Assembly: GCA_028288725.1 (NCBI GenBank)
Contig: JAQGIC010000008.1
Span: 1-64,000 of the forward strand
Direction of reading: 5' to 3'
DNA: 64,000 bases
Source of the DNA: Rhodospirillales bacterium
GTDB lineage: Bacteria; Pseudomonadota; Alphaproteobacteria; ATCC43930; CGMCC-115725
Every line of letters begins with the position of its first letter. Position 1 is the first letter of the stretch. Position numbers and translations under genes: made by a program. The notes under the pieces are model-generated. The model was given only the letters and a program-made list of their open reading frames with translations. It did no database searches and had not been told where the DNA came from. Of this stretch, positions 39,693 through 49,835 are shown piece after piece.

Positions 39693-41225
39693 ATGAGCCC
39701 TATTCCATCCATCAAGCCGGCCCCCCGCCTGGAAGCCCGCGGCATCACCAAGCGGTTCGGCGCGCTCGCGGCCAATGAAGCGATCGATTTCGCCGTCGAG
39801 CCCGGCGAGATTCATGCGCTGCTGGGCGAGAATGGCGCCGGCAAATCGACCCTGGTGAAAATCCTCTACGGCCTGCTGCAGGCCGACGAGGGCGAGATGC
39901 TTTGGAATGGCCGCGAAACGCGGATCGCCTCGCCGCGTGCCGCCCGGGCGCTCGGCATCGGCATGGTGTTTCAGCATTTCTCGCTGTTCGAGGCGATGAG
40001 CGTGCTGGAGAACGTGGCGCTCGGTCTCGACCGGCCCGGGCCGGGCCTGGCGGAGCGCGTCCGGGACGTGAGCCGCACCTACAGCCTGCCGCTCGACCCC
40101 GACCGCATGGTCAGCACGCTGTCGATCGGCGAGCGCCAGCGCATCGAGATCGTGCGCTGCCTGCTGCAGTCGCCGCGCCTCCTGATCCTGGACGAGCCGA
40201 CGTCAGTCCTGACCCCGCAGGAGGCCGACGCGCTGTTCGGCACGCTGCGGCTGCTGGCGGCCGACGGTTGCGCCATCCTCTATATCAGCCACAAGCTGGA
40301 CGAAATCCGTGCGCTGTGCGACCGGGCGACGATCCTGCGCGGCGGCAAGGTGGTCGGCCGGTGCGTGCCGGCCGAGACACCCGTGCGGCAGATGGCGCAG
40401 ATGATGATCGGCAGCGGGTTGCGCGATGCCGTCGCCAAGACCACCCGACCGGCCGGTGCGGTGCGACTCAAGGTCCAGGGCCTGGACCTGCCGCCGGCGA
40501 CGCTCCATGGCACCGCCTTGCGCGATATCGGGTTCGAACTGCGCGCCGGCGAGATTCTGGGCATCGCCGGCGTCGCCGGCAACGGCCAGGGCGAGCTGCA
40601 GCAGGCCTTGAGCGGCGAGCGCCCGGTCAGACAGGCCGACGCGGTCATGATCGACGCCGTTCCGGCCGGCGATCGCGACGCCGCCTGGCGCCGCCGTCGC
40701 GGTCTGTGCTGCGTGCCGGAGGAACGCAACGGCCATGCCGCGGTCCCCGAGTTCAGCCTGATCGACAATGCCTTTCTGACCGCCCACGACCGGGCCGATC
40801 TGGTCAGCCGCGGCCTGGTCCGCCGGGACCGGGCCAGGGCGCTGACCCGGCGGATCATCGCCGACTGCGACGTGCGCGCCGCCGGGCCCGACGCCGCGGC
40901 CGCGACCCTGTCGGGCGGCAATCTGCAGAAGTTCATCCTGGGCCGCGAGCTGGCGCAGGACCCGGCCGTGCTGGTCGTGGCGCAACCGACCTGGGGGGTC
41001 GACACCAACGCCGCCGCCGCGATCCACCAGGCCCTGGTGGGTTTGGCCGAGGCGGGCGGCGCCGTCGTGGTGATCAGCCAAGATCTGGACGAGCTCTTGA
41101 TGTTGAGCGACCGGATCGCCGTGCTGCAGGGCGGCACCCTGTCGGCGACCCTGCCGACCGACGGGCTGTCGAGCGAGCATCTGGGCCTGCTGATGGGCGG
41201 TGCCGGGGCCGCGGCGGCACCATGA
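39693..41225 (+). CDS. ABC transporter, duplicated ATP-binding protein (BMP/nucleoside type); start may be 39684
   Basis: GENGAGKSTLVKILYG; second half TLSGGNLQKFILGRELAQDPAVLVVAQPTWGVD. Confidence 0.93.
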   Translation: MSPIPSIKPAPRLEARGITKRFGALAANEAIDFAVEPGEIHALLGENGAGKSTLVKILYGLLQADEGEMLWNGRETRIASPRAARALGIGMVFQHFSLFEAMSVLENVALGLDRPGPGLAERVRDVSRTYSLPLDPDRMVSTLSIGERQRIEIVRCLLQSPRLLILDEPTSVLTPQEADALFGTLRLLAADGCAILYISHKLDEIRALCDRATILRGGKVVGRCVPAETPVRQMAQMMIGSGLRDAVAKTTRPAGAVRLKVQGLDLPPATLHGTALRDIGFELRAGEILGIAGVAGNGQGELQQALSGERPVRQADAVMIDAVPAGDRDAAWRRRRGLCCVPEERNGHAAVPEFSLIDNAFLTAHDRADLVSRGLVRRDRARALTRRIIADCDVRAAGPDAAAATLSGGNLQKFILGRELAQDPAVLVVAQPTWGVDTNAAAAIHQALVGLAEAGGAVVVISQDLDELLMLSDRIAVLQGGTLSATLPTDGLSSEHLGLLMGGAGAAAAP

Positions 41226-42298
41226 GGATCCTGGTCGAACCTCGGCGCCAGCCGTCGCGCCGGCTGTGGACGCTGACGCCGATCCTGGCGCTCGTCCTGA
41301 CCATGGCGATCGCGACCGCCCTGTTCGCGGCGCTGGGCTATGACGCCGCCGACAGTTTCATGGCCTTTTTCGTCTCGCCGCTCACCGATCTCACCGGCCT
41401 GACCGAGCTGGCGGTCAAGGGCGCGCCGCTGCTGATGATCGCGGCCGGCCTCGCCATGGCGTTCCGGGCCGGCGTTTCGAACATCGGCGCGGAGGGGCAA
41501 TTGATCATGGGCGCCGTCGCCGGCGGCGGCGTGGCGCTGGCGTTCTGGGAGCAGTCGGGCCCCTGGATCCTGCCGCTGATGGCGCTGGCCGGCATCGGCG
41601 GCGGCATGGCCTGGGCCGCCATCCCGGCCTTCCTGCGCGTGCGCTTCGCAGTAAGCGAGATCCTGACCAGCCTGATGCTGACCTATGTCGCGGATCTGTT
41701 CCTGAACCTGCTGGTCTATGGCCCCTGGCGCGATCCGGACGGCATGAATTTCCCGCAGTCGCGCCTGTTCAACGACGACGAGACCCTGGGCATCCTGGTC
41801 GACGGCACGCGGCTGCATACCGGCACCCTGGTGGCGCTCGTCCTGGCCCTGGCGGTCTGGGTCGTCATGACCCGCTCGCTTCTGGGCTTCCGCATCCGCA
41901 CGGTCGGCGCCTCGGCGGCGGCCGCGCGCTATGCCGGCTTCGGCAACGACCGGGTGATCTGGTTCACGCTGCTCGCGAGCGGCGGGCTGGCGGGCCTGGC
42001 CGGACTGTTCGAGGTGGCGGGGCCGATCGGCCAGATCATTCCCCAGATCACGCCCGGCTACGGCTTCACCGCCATCATCGTCGCGTTCCTCGGCCGCCTG
42101 CATCCGCTGGGCATCGTGCCCGCGGCGCTGGTCGTGGCGCTCTCCTATATCGGCGGCGAGAACGCCCAGGTGCTGGTGGGCCTGCCCAAGGCGGTGACCG
42201 GCGTGGTCCAGGGGCTGCTGCTGTTCATCCTGCTGGCATCCGATTTCCTTGTGCGCTACCGCCTGCGCCTCGCCCGCCGCGCCGGGGCCGCGGCATGA
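41222..42298 (+). CDS. ABC transporter permease (BMP/nucleoside type)
   Basis: LAMAFRAGVSNIGAEGQLIMGAVAG; overlaps ATPase stop. Confidence 0.92.
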   Translation: MRILVEPRRQPSRRLWTLTPILALVLTMAIATALFAALGYDAADSFMAFFVSPLTDLTGLTELAVKGAPLLMIAAGLAMAFRAGVSNIGAEGQLIMGAVAGGGVALAFWEQSGPWILPLMALAGIGGGMAWAAIPAFLRVRFAVSEILTSLMLTYVADLFLNLLVYGPWRDPDGMNFPQSRLFNDDETLGILVDGTRLHTGTLVALVLALAVWVVMTRSLLGFRIRTVGASAAAARYAGFGNDRVIWFTLLASGGLAGLAGLFEVAGPIGQIIPQITPGYGFTAIIVAFLGRLHPLGIVPAALVVALSYIGGENAQVLVGLPKAVTGVVQGLLLFILLASDFLVRYRLRLARRAGAAA

Positions 42299-43221
42299 GT
42301 GCCGAGATGCTGGTCTCGCTGCTGCTGACCACCATGACGGCCGCGACGCCCCTGCTGCTGGCGGCGCTGGGCGAGTTGGTCGTCGAACGCGCGGGCGTGC
42401 TCAATCTGGGTGTCGAGGGCATGATGCTGACCGGTGCCGTTTCAGGCTTCGCCATCATGTCGCTGACCGGCAATCCCGCCCTGGCGATCCTGACGGCCGT
42501 CGCGGCCGGGGCGCTGCTGGCGGCGATCTTCGGCTTTCTGGTGCTGAGCCTGATGAGCAACCAGGTCGCGACCGGCCTGGCGCTGACCATCTTCGGCACG
42601 GGGCTGAGCGCGCTGATCGGCACCGGCTTCACCGGCCGTCCGGTGCCGGGGCTGGCCAAGCTGCCCGTGCCGGTCCTGAGCGCCATCCCGCTCGTGGGCC
42701 GGCTGTTCGATCAGGACGCGCTGGTCTATCTGGCGATCGTCGCGGTCGCGGCCATCGCCTGGTTCCTGAAATCCACCCGCGGCGGCCTGGTCCTGCGCGC
42801 GGTCGGCGAGGCGGATCTGTCGGCCCATTCGATTGGCTATCCGGTCCTGCGCATCCGCTTCCTGGCGATCCTGTTCGGCGGTGCCATGGCGGGCCTGGGC
42901 GGCGCCTATCTGTCGCTGGCCTACACGCCGATGTGGGTCGAGAACATGACGGCCGGCCGCGGCTGGATCGCGCTGGCGATCGTCGTGTTTGCCGCCTGGC
43001 GGCCCTGGCGGGCGGCGGGCGGCGCCTATCTGTTCGGCGGCATCACCGTACTGCAGCTCTATCTGCAGGGCAGCGGCCTCTTGCCCATTCCACCGCAATT
43101 GCTATCCATGTTGCCCTACCTGGGGACGATCCTGGTGCTGACGCTGATCTCGTCGGGACCGTTCCGCGCCCGTTTCAGCCCACCGGCCTGCCTCGGCAAG
43201 CCGTTCCGACCGCCCACTTGA
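42295..43221 (+). CDS. ABC transporter permease (BMP/nucleoside type)
   Basis: LVVERAGVLNLGVEGMMLTGAVSGFAIMSLTGN. Confidence 0.92.
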   Translation: MSAEMLVSLLLTTMTAATPLLLAALGELVVERAGVLNLGVEGMMLTGAVSGFAIMSLTGNPALAILTAVAAGALLAAIFGFLVLSLMSNQVATGLALTIFGTGLSALIGTGFTGRPVPGLAKLPVPVLSAIPLVGRLFDQDALVYLAIVAVAAIAWFLKSTRGGLVLRAVGEADLSAHSIGYPVLRIRFLAILFGGAMAGLGGAYLSLAYTPMWVENMTAGRGWIALAIVVFAAWRPWRAAGGAYLFGGITVLQLYLQGSGLLPIPPQLLSMLPYLGTILVLTLISSGPFRARFSPPACLGKPFRPPT

Positions 43222-43232
43222 GAGGATCCGCC

Positions 43233-44315
43233 ATGCTCCACGTCGATCGCCGTCGCCTGCTGCTGGGTGCGGCCGCCCTCGGAACCACCGCGCTCGCCGG
43301 CCGCATTCTGCCGGCCCGCGCGGCCGGGCCGTTCCAGATCGGCTTTCTCTATGTCGGTCCGGTCGGCGATTTCGGCTGGAGCTATCAGCACGACAAGGGG
43401 CGCAAGGCGGTCGAGGCCAAATTCGGCGATCAGGTGAAGACGAGCTTCGTCGAGAGCGTCGCCGAGGGACCGGATTCCGAACGGGTCATCCGCCAGCTGG
43501 CCAGCGGCGGCAGCCAGCTGATCTTCTCGACCTCGTTCGGCTTCATGAACTCGGCGCTCAAGGTCGCCAAGCAATTCCCCGCCGTGAAGTTCGAGCAGGC
43601 GACCGGCTACAAGACCGCACCCAACGTCGCCGAATACAACGGCCGGTTTTACGAGGGCCGCGCGGTGTGCGGCGCCATCGCCGGCCATGTCTCGAAATCC
43701 GGCGTGATCGGCTATGTCGGGTCCTTCCCGATTCCCGAGGTCGTGATGGGCATCAACGCCTTCACGCTCGCCGCCCGCAAAATCAACCCGGCGATCAAGG
43801 TCAAGGTGATCTGGGTCAACAGCTGGTTCGACCCGGGCAAGGAGGCGGACGCGGCCAAATCGCTGATCGACCAGGGCGCCGACATCATCTGCACCCATAC
43901 CGACAGCTCCGCCATCGTGCAGACCGCCGAGGCGCGCGGCGTCCATGCCTTCGGCCAGGATTCCGACATGAAGCAGTTCGGCCCGAACGCCCACTTGACC
44001 GCCATCGTCAACCATTGGGACGATTATTACATCGCGCGGACCAAGGCGGCGATGGACGGCAGCTGGAAGGAGCAGAGCGTCTGGGAGGGGCTGAAGGACG
44101 GCATCGTCGAGATGGCGCCGTACGGTCCAGGCGTGACCGACGCCGCCCGCGCCGCGGCCGAGGCGACGCGGACCGGCATCATCGCCGGCACGCTGCATCC
44201 CTTCACCGGCCCGGTCAAAGACAACAAGGGCACCGTCCGCATCGCCGCCGGCGCCACGCCCGGCGACGCCGACCTGTTCAAGCAGGACTGGTACGTGGAG
44301 GGCGTGCAGGCCTGA
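43233..44315 (+). CDS. BMP-family substrate-binding protein
   Basis: IGFLYVGPVGDFGWSYQHDKGRKAVEAKFG; DPGKEADAAKSLIDQGADIICTHTDSSA. Confidence 0.93.
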   Translation: MLHVDRRRLLLGAAALGTTALAGRILPARAAGPFQIGFLYVGPVGDFGWSYQHDKGRKAVEAKFGDQVKTSFVESVAEGPDSERVIRQLASGGSQLIFSTSFGFMNSALKVAKQFPAVKFEQATGYKTAPNVAEYNGRFYEGRAVCGAIAGHVSKSGVIGYVGSFPIPEVVMGINAFTLAARKINPAIKVKVIWVNSWFDPGKEADAAKSLIDQGADIICTHTDSSAIVQTAEARGVHAFGQDSDMKQFGPNAHLTAIVNHWDDYYIARTKAAMDGSWKEQSVWEGLKDGIVEMAPYGPGVTDAARAAAEATRTGIIAGTLHPFTGPVKDNKGTVRIAAGATPGDADLFKQDWYVEGVQA

Positions 44316-44367
44316 TCGCAGCAGACAAAGGGCACTCTCTGATGGCCGTTGACGGCATCAGACGGTC

Positions 44368-44571
44368 ATGACCGACAAGAGGCACGAGCTTCTGCGCCAT
44401 CTCCATTCTCATCCGGCGCATTCTATTCGTGCGCTCGCCCGCGACCTCGGGCGTGACTACAAGCGGGTCCACGACGACGTGGCAGCCCTGGTTTCGGTCG
44501 GTCTCGTCGAGAAGGACGGCCGGACGCTTCGTGTCGATTACGCGGAGATCCGATCGGTGATCGCCGTCTGA
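44368..44571 (+). CDS. Small winged-helix DNA-binding protein (antitoxin-like)
   Basis: HPAHSIRALARDLGRDYKRVHDDVAALVSVGLVEKDGRTLRVDYAEI. Confidence 0.65.
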   Translation: MTDKRHELLRHLHSHPAHSIRALARDLGRDYKRVHDDVAALVSVGLVEKDGRTLRVDYAEIRSVIAV

Positions 44572-44577
44572 CGAGCG

Positions 44578-45078
44578 TCAAACGCGCTTCGTGCCCACGA
44601 CCTTGTTCACCGCCCGACCGAACTTGGCCGAACCGGGTTTGGTCGGGCTGGCGAACCAATCCTTCAACTGCCCATCGCGGCCGATCAGGTACTTGTAGAA
44701 ATTCCAGCGCGGACGGGAAAAGAACCCGCCCTCGGCCGCGAGCCAGCGGAACAGCGGATGCGCCTCCGGTCCGCGGACATGCACCTTTTCCATCATCGGA
44801 AAATCGACGCCGTAATTGATCTCGCAGAATGAGCCGATATCGTCGGCGCTACCCGGTTCTTGGGCTCCGAAATCGTTGGACGGCACGCCGATCACGACCA
44901 GCCCTTGGGCCTGATGCTGCTTCCAGACCTCGGTCAGCCCGGCATATTGCGGGGTGAAGCCGCATTTCGACGCGGTGTTGACGACCAGCAACGGCCGACC
45001 GGCGAATTGGCCCAGCGCGAACCGCTCGCCCTTCAAGGTCGCGAATTCGAAATCATAGGCGGTCTTGCCGTCGGCCAT
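44578..45078 (-). CDS. Glutathione peroxidase family protein
   Basis: VVNTASKCGFTPQYAGL, GVPSNDFGAQEPG, WNFYKYLIGRDG. Confidence 0.95.
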   Translation of the reverse strand: MADGKTAYDFEFATLKGERFALGQFAGRPLLVVNTASKCGFTPQYAGLTEVWKQHQAQGLVVIGVPSNDFGAQEPGSADDIGSFCEINYGVDFPMMEKVHVRGPEAHPLFRWLAAEGGFFSRPRWNFYKYLIGRDGQLKDWFASPTKPGSAKFGRAVNKVVGTKRV

Positions 45079-45226
45079 GTGCGCTTCCCCCTATCGATCA
45101 AGGCCATACTATCTGCAACCGGATGACGCGTAATCGGGTATTATTCCTGACCGCCGCCCGTCCGGAACGGGCAAGATGGTCGATCAATGACCGCCGGCGG
45201 CGAACATGCGACCAAGGGAGGCTTCC

Positions 45227-45667
45227 ATGACCACAGCGGCCGATATCCTTCAGTCCAAGCCTGATGCGACCGTGCATTCGGTGACGCCCGAGACCTCGAT
45301 GTTCCAGGCCATCACGCTGATGGCGGAAAAGAACATCGGTGCGCTGCTGGTCGCCGAAGGCGAAACGATCCGGGGCATCGTGTCCGAGCGCGACTATGCC
45401 CGGAAGATCATTCTGGCCGGTCGCTCGTCTCGTGAAACACCCGTGCGCGACGTCATGACCTCGCCGGTGATGTATGTCGGTCCCGCCACCAGCACCCAGG
45501 AATGCATGGCCCTTATGACCGGCAAACGGCTGCGCCATCTGCCGGTGATGGAGAACGGCAAACTGCTGGGCATGATCTCGATCGGCGATCTGGTGAAGGA
45601 TATCATCTCCGAGCAAAGCTTCATGATCGAGCAGTTGCAACATTATATCTCCGGTCGGCCTGCGTAG
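45227..45667 (+). CDS. CBS-domain protein
   Basis: Two CBS repeats; SD aagggagg upstream. Confidence 0.9.
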   Translation: MTTAADILQSKPDATVHSVTPETSMFQAITLMAEKNIGALLVAEGETIRGIVSERDYARKIILAGRSSRETPVRDVMTSPVMYVGPATSTQECMALMTGKRLRHLPVMENGKLLGMISIGDLVKDIISEQSFMIEQLQHYISGRPA

Positions 45668-45784
45668 AATCGACTTAAACCACACAACTCGCGAAAATAT
45701 CGCGGCAGGGTCACGAAATATGACGGTTGCCGCCCGGCCCCGCCTTATGGTTCGTCCTGCCATCGATCGAGCGAGGAAACCAGG

Positions 45785-46717
45785 TTGCAGTCCGGTCCCA
45801 TTCAAATCCCCTCTACCGGCGCGCTGACGCATCTGCAGCGCCTGGAGGCCGAGAGCATCCACATTCTGCGCGAGGTCGTGGCCGAGGCCGAGAACCCGGT
45901 GATGCTCTATTCGATCGGCAAGGACAGCGCGGTCATGCTGCATCTGGCACTGAAGGCCTTCTTTCCGGGCAAGCTGCCGTTCCCGCTGCTGCATGTCGAC
46001 ACGACGTGGAAATTCCGCGAGATGATCCAGTTCCGCGACCGGATCGCCGAACGGTTCGGCGTCGATCTGCGCGTCCATATCAATCCGGACGGGCTGGCCC
46101 AGGGCGTCGGACCCTTCACCCACGGGTCGGAAATCCACACCCACATCATGAAGACCGAGGGGTTGAAGCAGGCGCTCGATGCCGGCCGGTTCGACGCGGC
46201 TTTCGGCGGCGCCCGGCGCGACGAGGAGAAGAGCCGCGCCAAGGAGCGCATCTTCAGCTTCCGCTCGGCCCAGCATCGCTGGGACCCCAAGCACCAGCGG
46301 CCGGAACTCTGGCGGCTCTACAATACGCGCAAGAACAAGGGCGAGAGCATCCGCGTCTTCCCGCTGTCCAATTGGACCGAGCTCGACATCTGGCTTTATA
46401 TCCATCGGGAAAGCATCCCGATCGTGCCGCTCTATTTCGCCAAGGAGCGGCCGGTGGTCGAGCGCGACGGCACGCTGCTGATGGTCGACGACGATCGCCT
46501 GCCGCTCAAGGCCGGCGAGGTGCCTCAGCTGCGCCGGGTGCGCTTCCGCACGCTCGGCTGCTACCCGCTGACCGGCGCCATCGAAAGCGATGCCGACACC
46601 CTGCCCAAGATCATCGAGGAGATGCTGGCGGCGACCAGTTCCGAGCGCCAGGGCCGCATGATCGACAAAGATGCATCGGCCTCCATGGAGCAGAAGAAGC
46701 AGGAGGGCTATTTCTGA
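45785..46717 (+). CDS. cysD: Sulfate adenylyltransferase subunit 2
   Basis: [58 protein letters not shown]. Confidence 0.96.
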   Translation: MQSGPIQIPSTGALTHLQRLEAESIHILREVVAEAENPVMLYSIGKDSAVMLHLALKAFFPGKLPFPLLHVDTTWKFREMIQFRDRIAERFGVDLRVHINPDGLAQGVGPFTHGSEIHTHIMKTEGLKQALDAGRFDAAFGGARRDEEKSRAKERIFSFRSAQHRWDPKHQRPELWRLYNTRKNKGESIRVFPLSNWTELDIWLYIHRESIPIVPLYFAKERPVVERDGTLLMVDDDRLPLKAGEVPQLRRVRFRTLGCYPLTGAIESDADTLPKIIEEMLAATSSERQGRMIDKDASASMEQKKQEGYF

Positions 46718-48573
46718 TGGCCCAAAAAATCGACCAGGGCAGCCTGCTGCGCTTCATCACCTGCGGCAGCGTCGACGATGGCAAGAGCACGCTGATCGGC
46801 CGGCTGCTGTATGAAGCGAAGATGCTGTTCGACGACCAGTTGGCGGCGCTCGAAAGCGACAGCCGGCGCGTCGGGACCCAGGGCGGTGATCTGGATTTCG
46901 CCCTGCTGGTCGACGGCCTGGCGGCCGAGCGCGAGCAAGGCATCACCATCGATGTCGCCTATCGCTTCTTCGCGACCGACAAGCGCAAATTCATCGTCGC
47001 CGACACGCCGGGTCACGAACAATATACCCGCAACATGGTGACGGGTGCGTCGACCGCCGACCTCGCCATCATCCTGATCGACGCGCGCAAGGGCGTGCTG
47101 ACCCAGACGAGGCGCCATGCCTATCTGGTCTCGCTCCTGGGCATCCGCCGGGTGGTGCTGGCGATCAACAAGATGGACCTGGTCGATTTCGCCCAGGACG
47201 TCCATGACCGGATCCTGGCCGAGTTCACCGGCTTCGCCGAACAGCTGGGCCTCGCCGACATCGTCGCGATCCCGATGTCCGCGCTGCGCGGCGACAATGT
47301 CACCCAGCACAGCGATGCCATGCCCTGGTACGAGGGCCCGGCGCTGATGCCCTATCTCGACGACATGGAACTGCCCGGCGCCGCCGAGGGCCGGCCGTTC
47401 CGCATGCCGGTGCAATGGGTCAACCGGCCCAATCTGGATTTCCGCGGCTTCAGCGGCCTGATCGCGTCGGGACGCATCCGCCCGGGCGACGCGATCCGGG
47501 TCGTGCCGTCGGGCCGGACCAGCACGGTGGCACGGATCGTGACCGCCGACGGGGACCTGCCGCAGGCGATCGAAGGCCAGTCGGTCACGCTGACGCTCGC
47601 CGACGAGATCGACATCAGCCGCGGCGACATGCTGGCCGATGCCGCGCGCCCGCCCGAAGCCGCCGACCAGTTCGAGGTGACGCTGATCTGGATGGCGGAG
47701 GAGCCGATGCTGCCCGGCCGGTCCTATCTGTTGAAGCTGGGCGCCAAGACCGTCACCGCCACCGTGACCTCGGCCAAGTACAAGGTGAACGTCAATACGC
47801 TGGAGCATCTGGCCGCGAAATCGCTGGCGCTGAACGAGATCGGCATCTGCAACATCGGGCTGGACCAGCCGATCGCGTTCGACGCCTACAAGGACAATCG
47901 CGACACCGGCGGCTTCATCCTGATCGACCGCATGACCAACGAGACCGTCGGCGCCGGCCTGCTGCATTTCGGCCTGCGCCGGGCCCAGAACGTCCATTGG
48001 CAGCCGGTCGATATCGACAAGGCGGCCCAGGCCAAGCTCAAGGGCCAGCAGCCGTGCGTCCTATGGTTCACCGGCCTGTCGGGCGCCGGCAAATCGACCA
48101 TCGCCAATCTGGTCGAGCAGGATCTGTTCGGGCGCGGCCGGCACACGGCCCTGCTCGACGGCGACAATGTCCGCCACGGGCTGAACAAGGATCTGGGCTT
48201 CACCGATGCCGACCGTGTCGAGAACATCCGCCGGGTGGCCGAGGTCGGCAAGCTGATGGTCGAGGCCGGCCTGATCGTCATGATCTCGTTCATCTCGCCG
48301 TTCCGCGCCGAGCGGCGCATGGCGCGCGAGTTGATGCAACCCGGCGAATTCATCGAGATCTTCGTCGATACGCCCCTGGCCGTGGCCGAGCAGCGCGACG
48401 TGAAGGGCCTGTATAAGAAGGCGCGGCGCGGCGAGCTCGCCCATTTCACCGGCATCGACAGCCCGTATGAAGCGCCGGAGCAGCCCGATATCACGGTCAA
48501 TACCTCGGTCATGACCGCGCGCGAGGCGGCCGACGCCATCGTGCGCTATCTGGTCGATCACCGGATCGTTTAG
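46717..48573 (+). CDS. cysNC: Bifunctional sulfate adenylyltransferase subunit 1/APS kinase
   Basis: [16 protein letters not shown] GTPase then C-terminal [19 protein letters not shown] kinase in one ORF. Confidence 0.95.
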   Translation: MAQKIDQGSLLRFITCGSVDDGKSTLIGRLLYEAKMLFDDQLAALESDSRRVGTQGGDLDFALLVDGLAAEREQGITIDVAYRFFATDKRKFIVADTPGHEQYTRNMVTGASTADLAIILIDARKGVLTQTRRHAYLVSLLGIRRVVLAINKMDLVDFAQDVHDRILAEFTGFAEQLGLADIVAIPMSALRGDNVTQHSDAMPWYEGPALMPYLDDMELPGAAEGRPFRMPVQWVNRPNLDFRGFSGLIASGRIRPGDAIRVVPSGRTSTVARIVTADGDLPQAIEGQSVTLTLADEIDISRGDMLADAARPPEAADQFEVTLIWMAEEPMLPGRSYLLKLGAKTVTATVTSAKYKVNVNTLEHLAAKSLALNEIGICNIGLDQPIAFDAYKDNRDTGGFILIDRMTNETVGAGLLHFGLRRAQNVHWQPVDIDKAAQAKLKGQQPCVLWFTGLSGAGKSTIANLVEQDLFGRGRHTALLDGDNVRHGLNKDLGFTDADRVENIRRVAEVGKLMVEAGLIVMISFISPFRAERRMARELMQPGEFIEIFVDTPLAVAEQRDVKGLYKKARRGELAHFTGIDSPYEAPEQPDITVNTSVMTAREAADAIVRYLVDHRIV

Positions 48574-48631
48574 GGGCTTGTCGGGACCGCCTCCTTCGCC
48601 AATCTATAGGGCCACGACAGGAGCGGTCACC

Positions 48632-48910
48632 ATGAAAGCGATCTGGAACGGTACGGTCGTTGCCGAGAGCGACGATATCGTGACGGTCGAAGGCAACGCC
48701 TATTTCCCGGCGGCTTCGCTGAAGCGCGAGCTGACGATGGACAGCGCGCTCACCAGCGTCTGCCCGTGGAAGGGCAAGGCCAAGTACCTGAGCCTGAAGG
48801 TCGATGGCCGGACCAACGAGAACGCGATCTGGTATTATTCCGAGCCCAAGGAAGCCGCGGCCGAGATCGCGGGGCGCTTCGCGTTCTGGAAGGGCGTCGA
48901 AATCGTCTGA
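48632..48910 (+). CDS. DUF427-family protein
   Basis: MKAIWNGTVVAESDDIVTVEGNAYFP...TSVCPWKGKAKYLSLKVDG. Confidence 0.88.
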   Translation: MKAIWNGTVVAESDDIVTVEGNAYFPAASLKRELTMDSALTSVCPWKGKAKYLSLKVDGRTNENAIWYYSEPKEAAAEIAGRFAFWKGVEIV

Positions 48911-49037
48911 CGCCGGGCTCGAATATCCAGGCGCATTCCGCTCAACAATGGTTTAAGACATCTGCTTCATAGAATTTTTTCCGGCGCGCCCGAACGGGAT
49001 GGCGTCATCCGCATTTTCCAAAGAAAATAGCCTGACC

Positions 49038-49820
49038 ATGAGCTCGAAAATCCCGCCAGCGGAATGGGACGCCATCGCCGCGCGTCGCGACAAGGGCGAA
49101 TCCGTCGCCTATATCGCGCGTACCTATGAGACCAGCCCGGCCACGATCTATGGCGTCCTGAAGAAGGTCGCCGAGGCCAGGGGCGAAGAAGCACCGGCGC
49201 CCGAGCCGACGGCGCCGCCCGCGGCGACCGCGGCCGAGGCACCGCCTGCCCCGGTTCCGCCCCCGACGCCCGCACCTGCCCCGGTGCCGACCCCGACGCG
49301 CCTGACGCTGACCTCGTCGCGGCCGCAGCCGCCGGCACCGAGCGAGCCCGCACCGGTCCCGGCGCCCGTCGTCGCGACCGCGCCGGTCGAGCCGGCACCG
49401 CCGCCGGCGCCCCCGGCACCGCAGCAGCCGTTCAAATTCACCTATGAGAACCGGGCCGTCGATCCGCCGGTGCGTCAGCCGCGCGTGCCGGCGCCGCCCC
49501 GGCCCTTCGCCGACGTCGAGCCCAAGACCGCGCTGACCGCGAACCTGGATACGGAGCTGCGCGCCCAGGCCGATGCCGCCATTCTGATCTTCCAGACCGC
49601 GTTCGCCGCCGTGCTGGGCGAGGAGACCGTGGCGACCCGCAAGGAACTGCGCCAGGCCGCCTCGGACCTGATGCGCGTCGCAGCCCGCACGACGATCGCG
49701 CTCGAGCGCAAGGACGCCCTGGTCGATCGCGCTGCGATGCCGCCGATGCAGCGTCCGCGCAACGACGCGCCGAGCGAGCCCGGCGAATACCGGCAGAACC
49801 GTCGGCCGCCGCGCGGCTAG
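49038..49820 (+). CDS. HTH plus Pro/Ala-rich low-complexity protein, unknown function
   Basis: N-terminal VAYIARTYETSPATIYGVLKKV HTH-like, then Pro/Ala-rich linker. Confidence 0.65.
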   Translation: MSSKIPPAEWDAIAARRDKGESVAYIARTYETSPATIYGVLKKVAEARGEEAPAPEPTAPPAATAAEAPPAPVPPPTPAPAPVPTPTRLTLTSSRPQPPAPSEPAPVPAPVVATAPVEPAPPPAPPAPQQPFKFTYENRAVDPPVRQPRVPAPPRPFADVEPKTALTANLDTELRAQADAAILIFQTAFAAVLGEETVATRKELRQAASDLMRVAARTTIALERKDALVDRAAMPPMQRPRNDAPSEPGEYRQNRRPPRG

Positions 49821-49835
49821 CCTGCCATCACCGGC

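Noticed and set aside
40203-42103. Minus-strand ORFs of 325 and 607 aa opposite the ABC importer
   Set aside because: Antisense shadows; no domain-like composition
49190-49440. Repetitive GCC/CCG tract as a possible CRISPR or satellite
   Set aside because: Encodes a Pro/Ala-rich linker within a CDS; no unique spacers or regular repeat period. No CRISPR array was seen in the window
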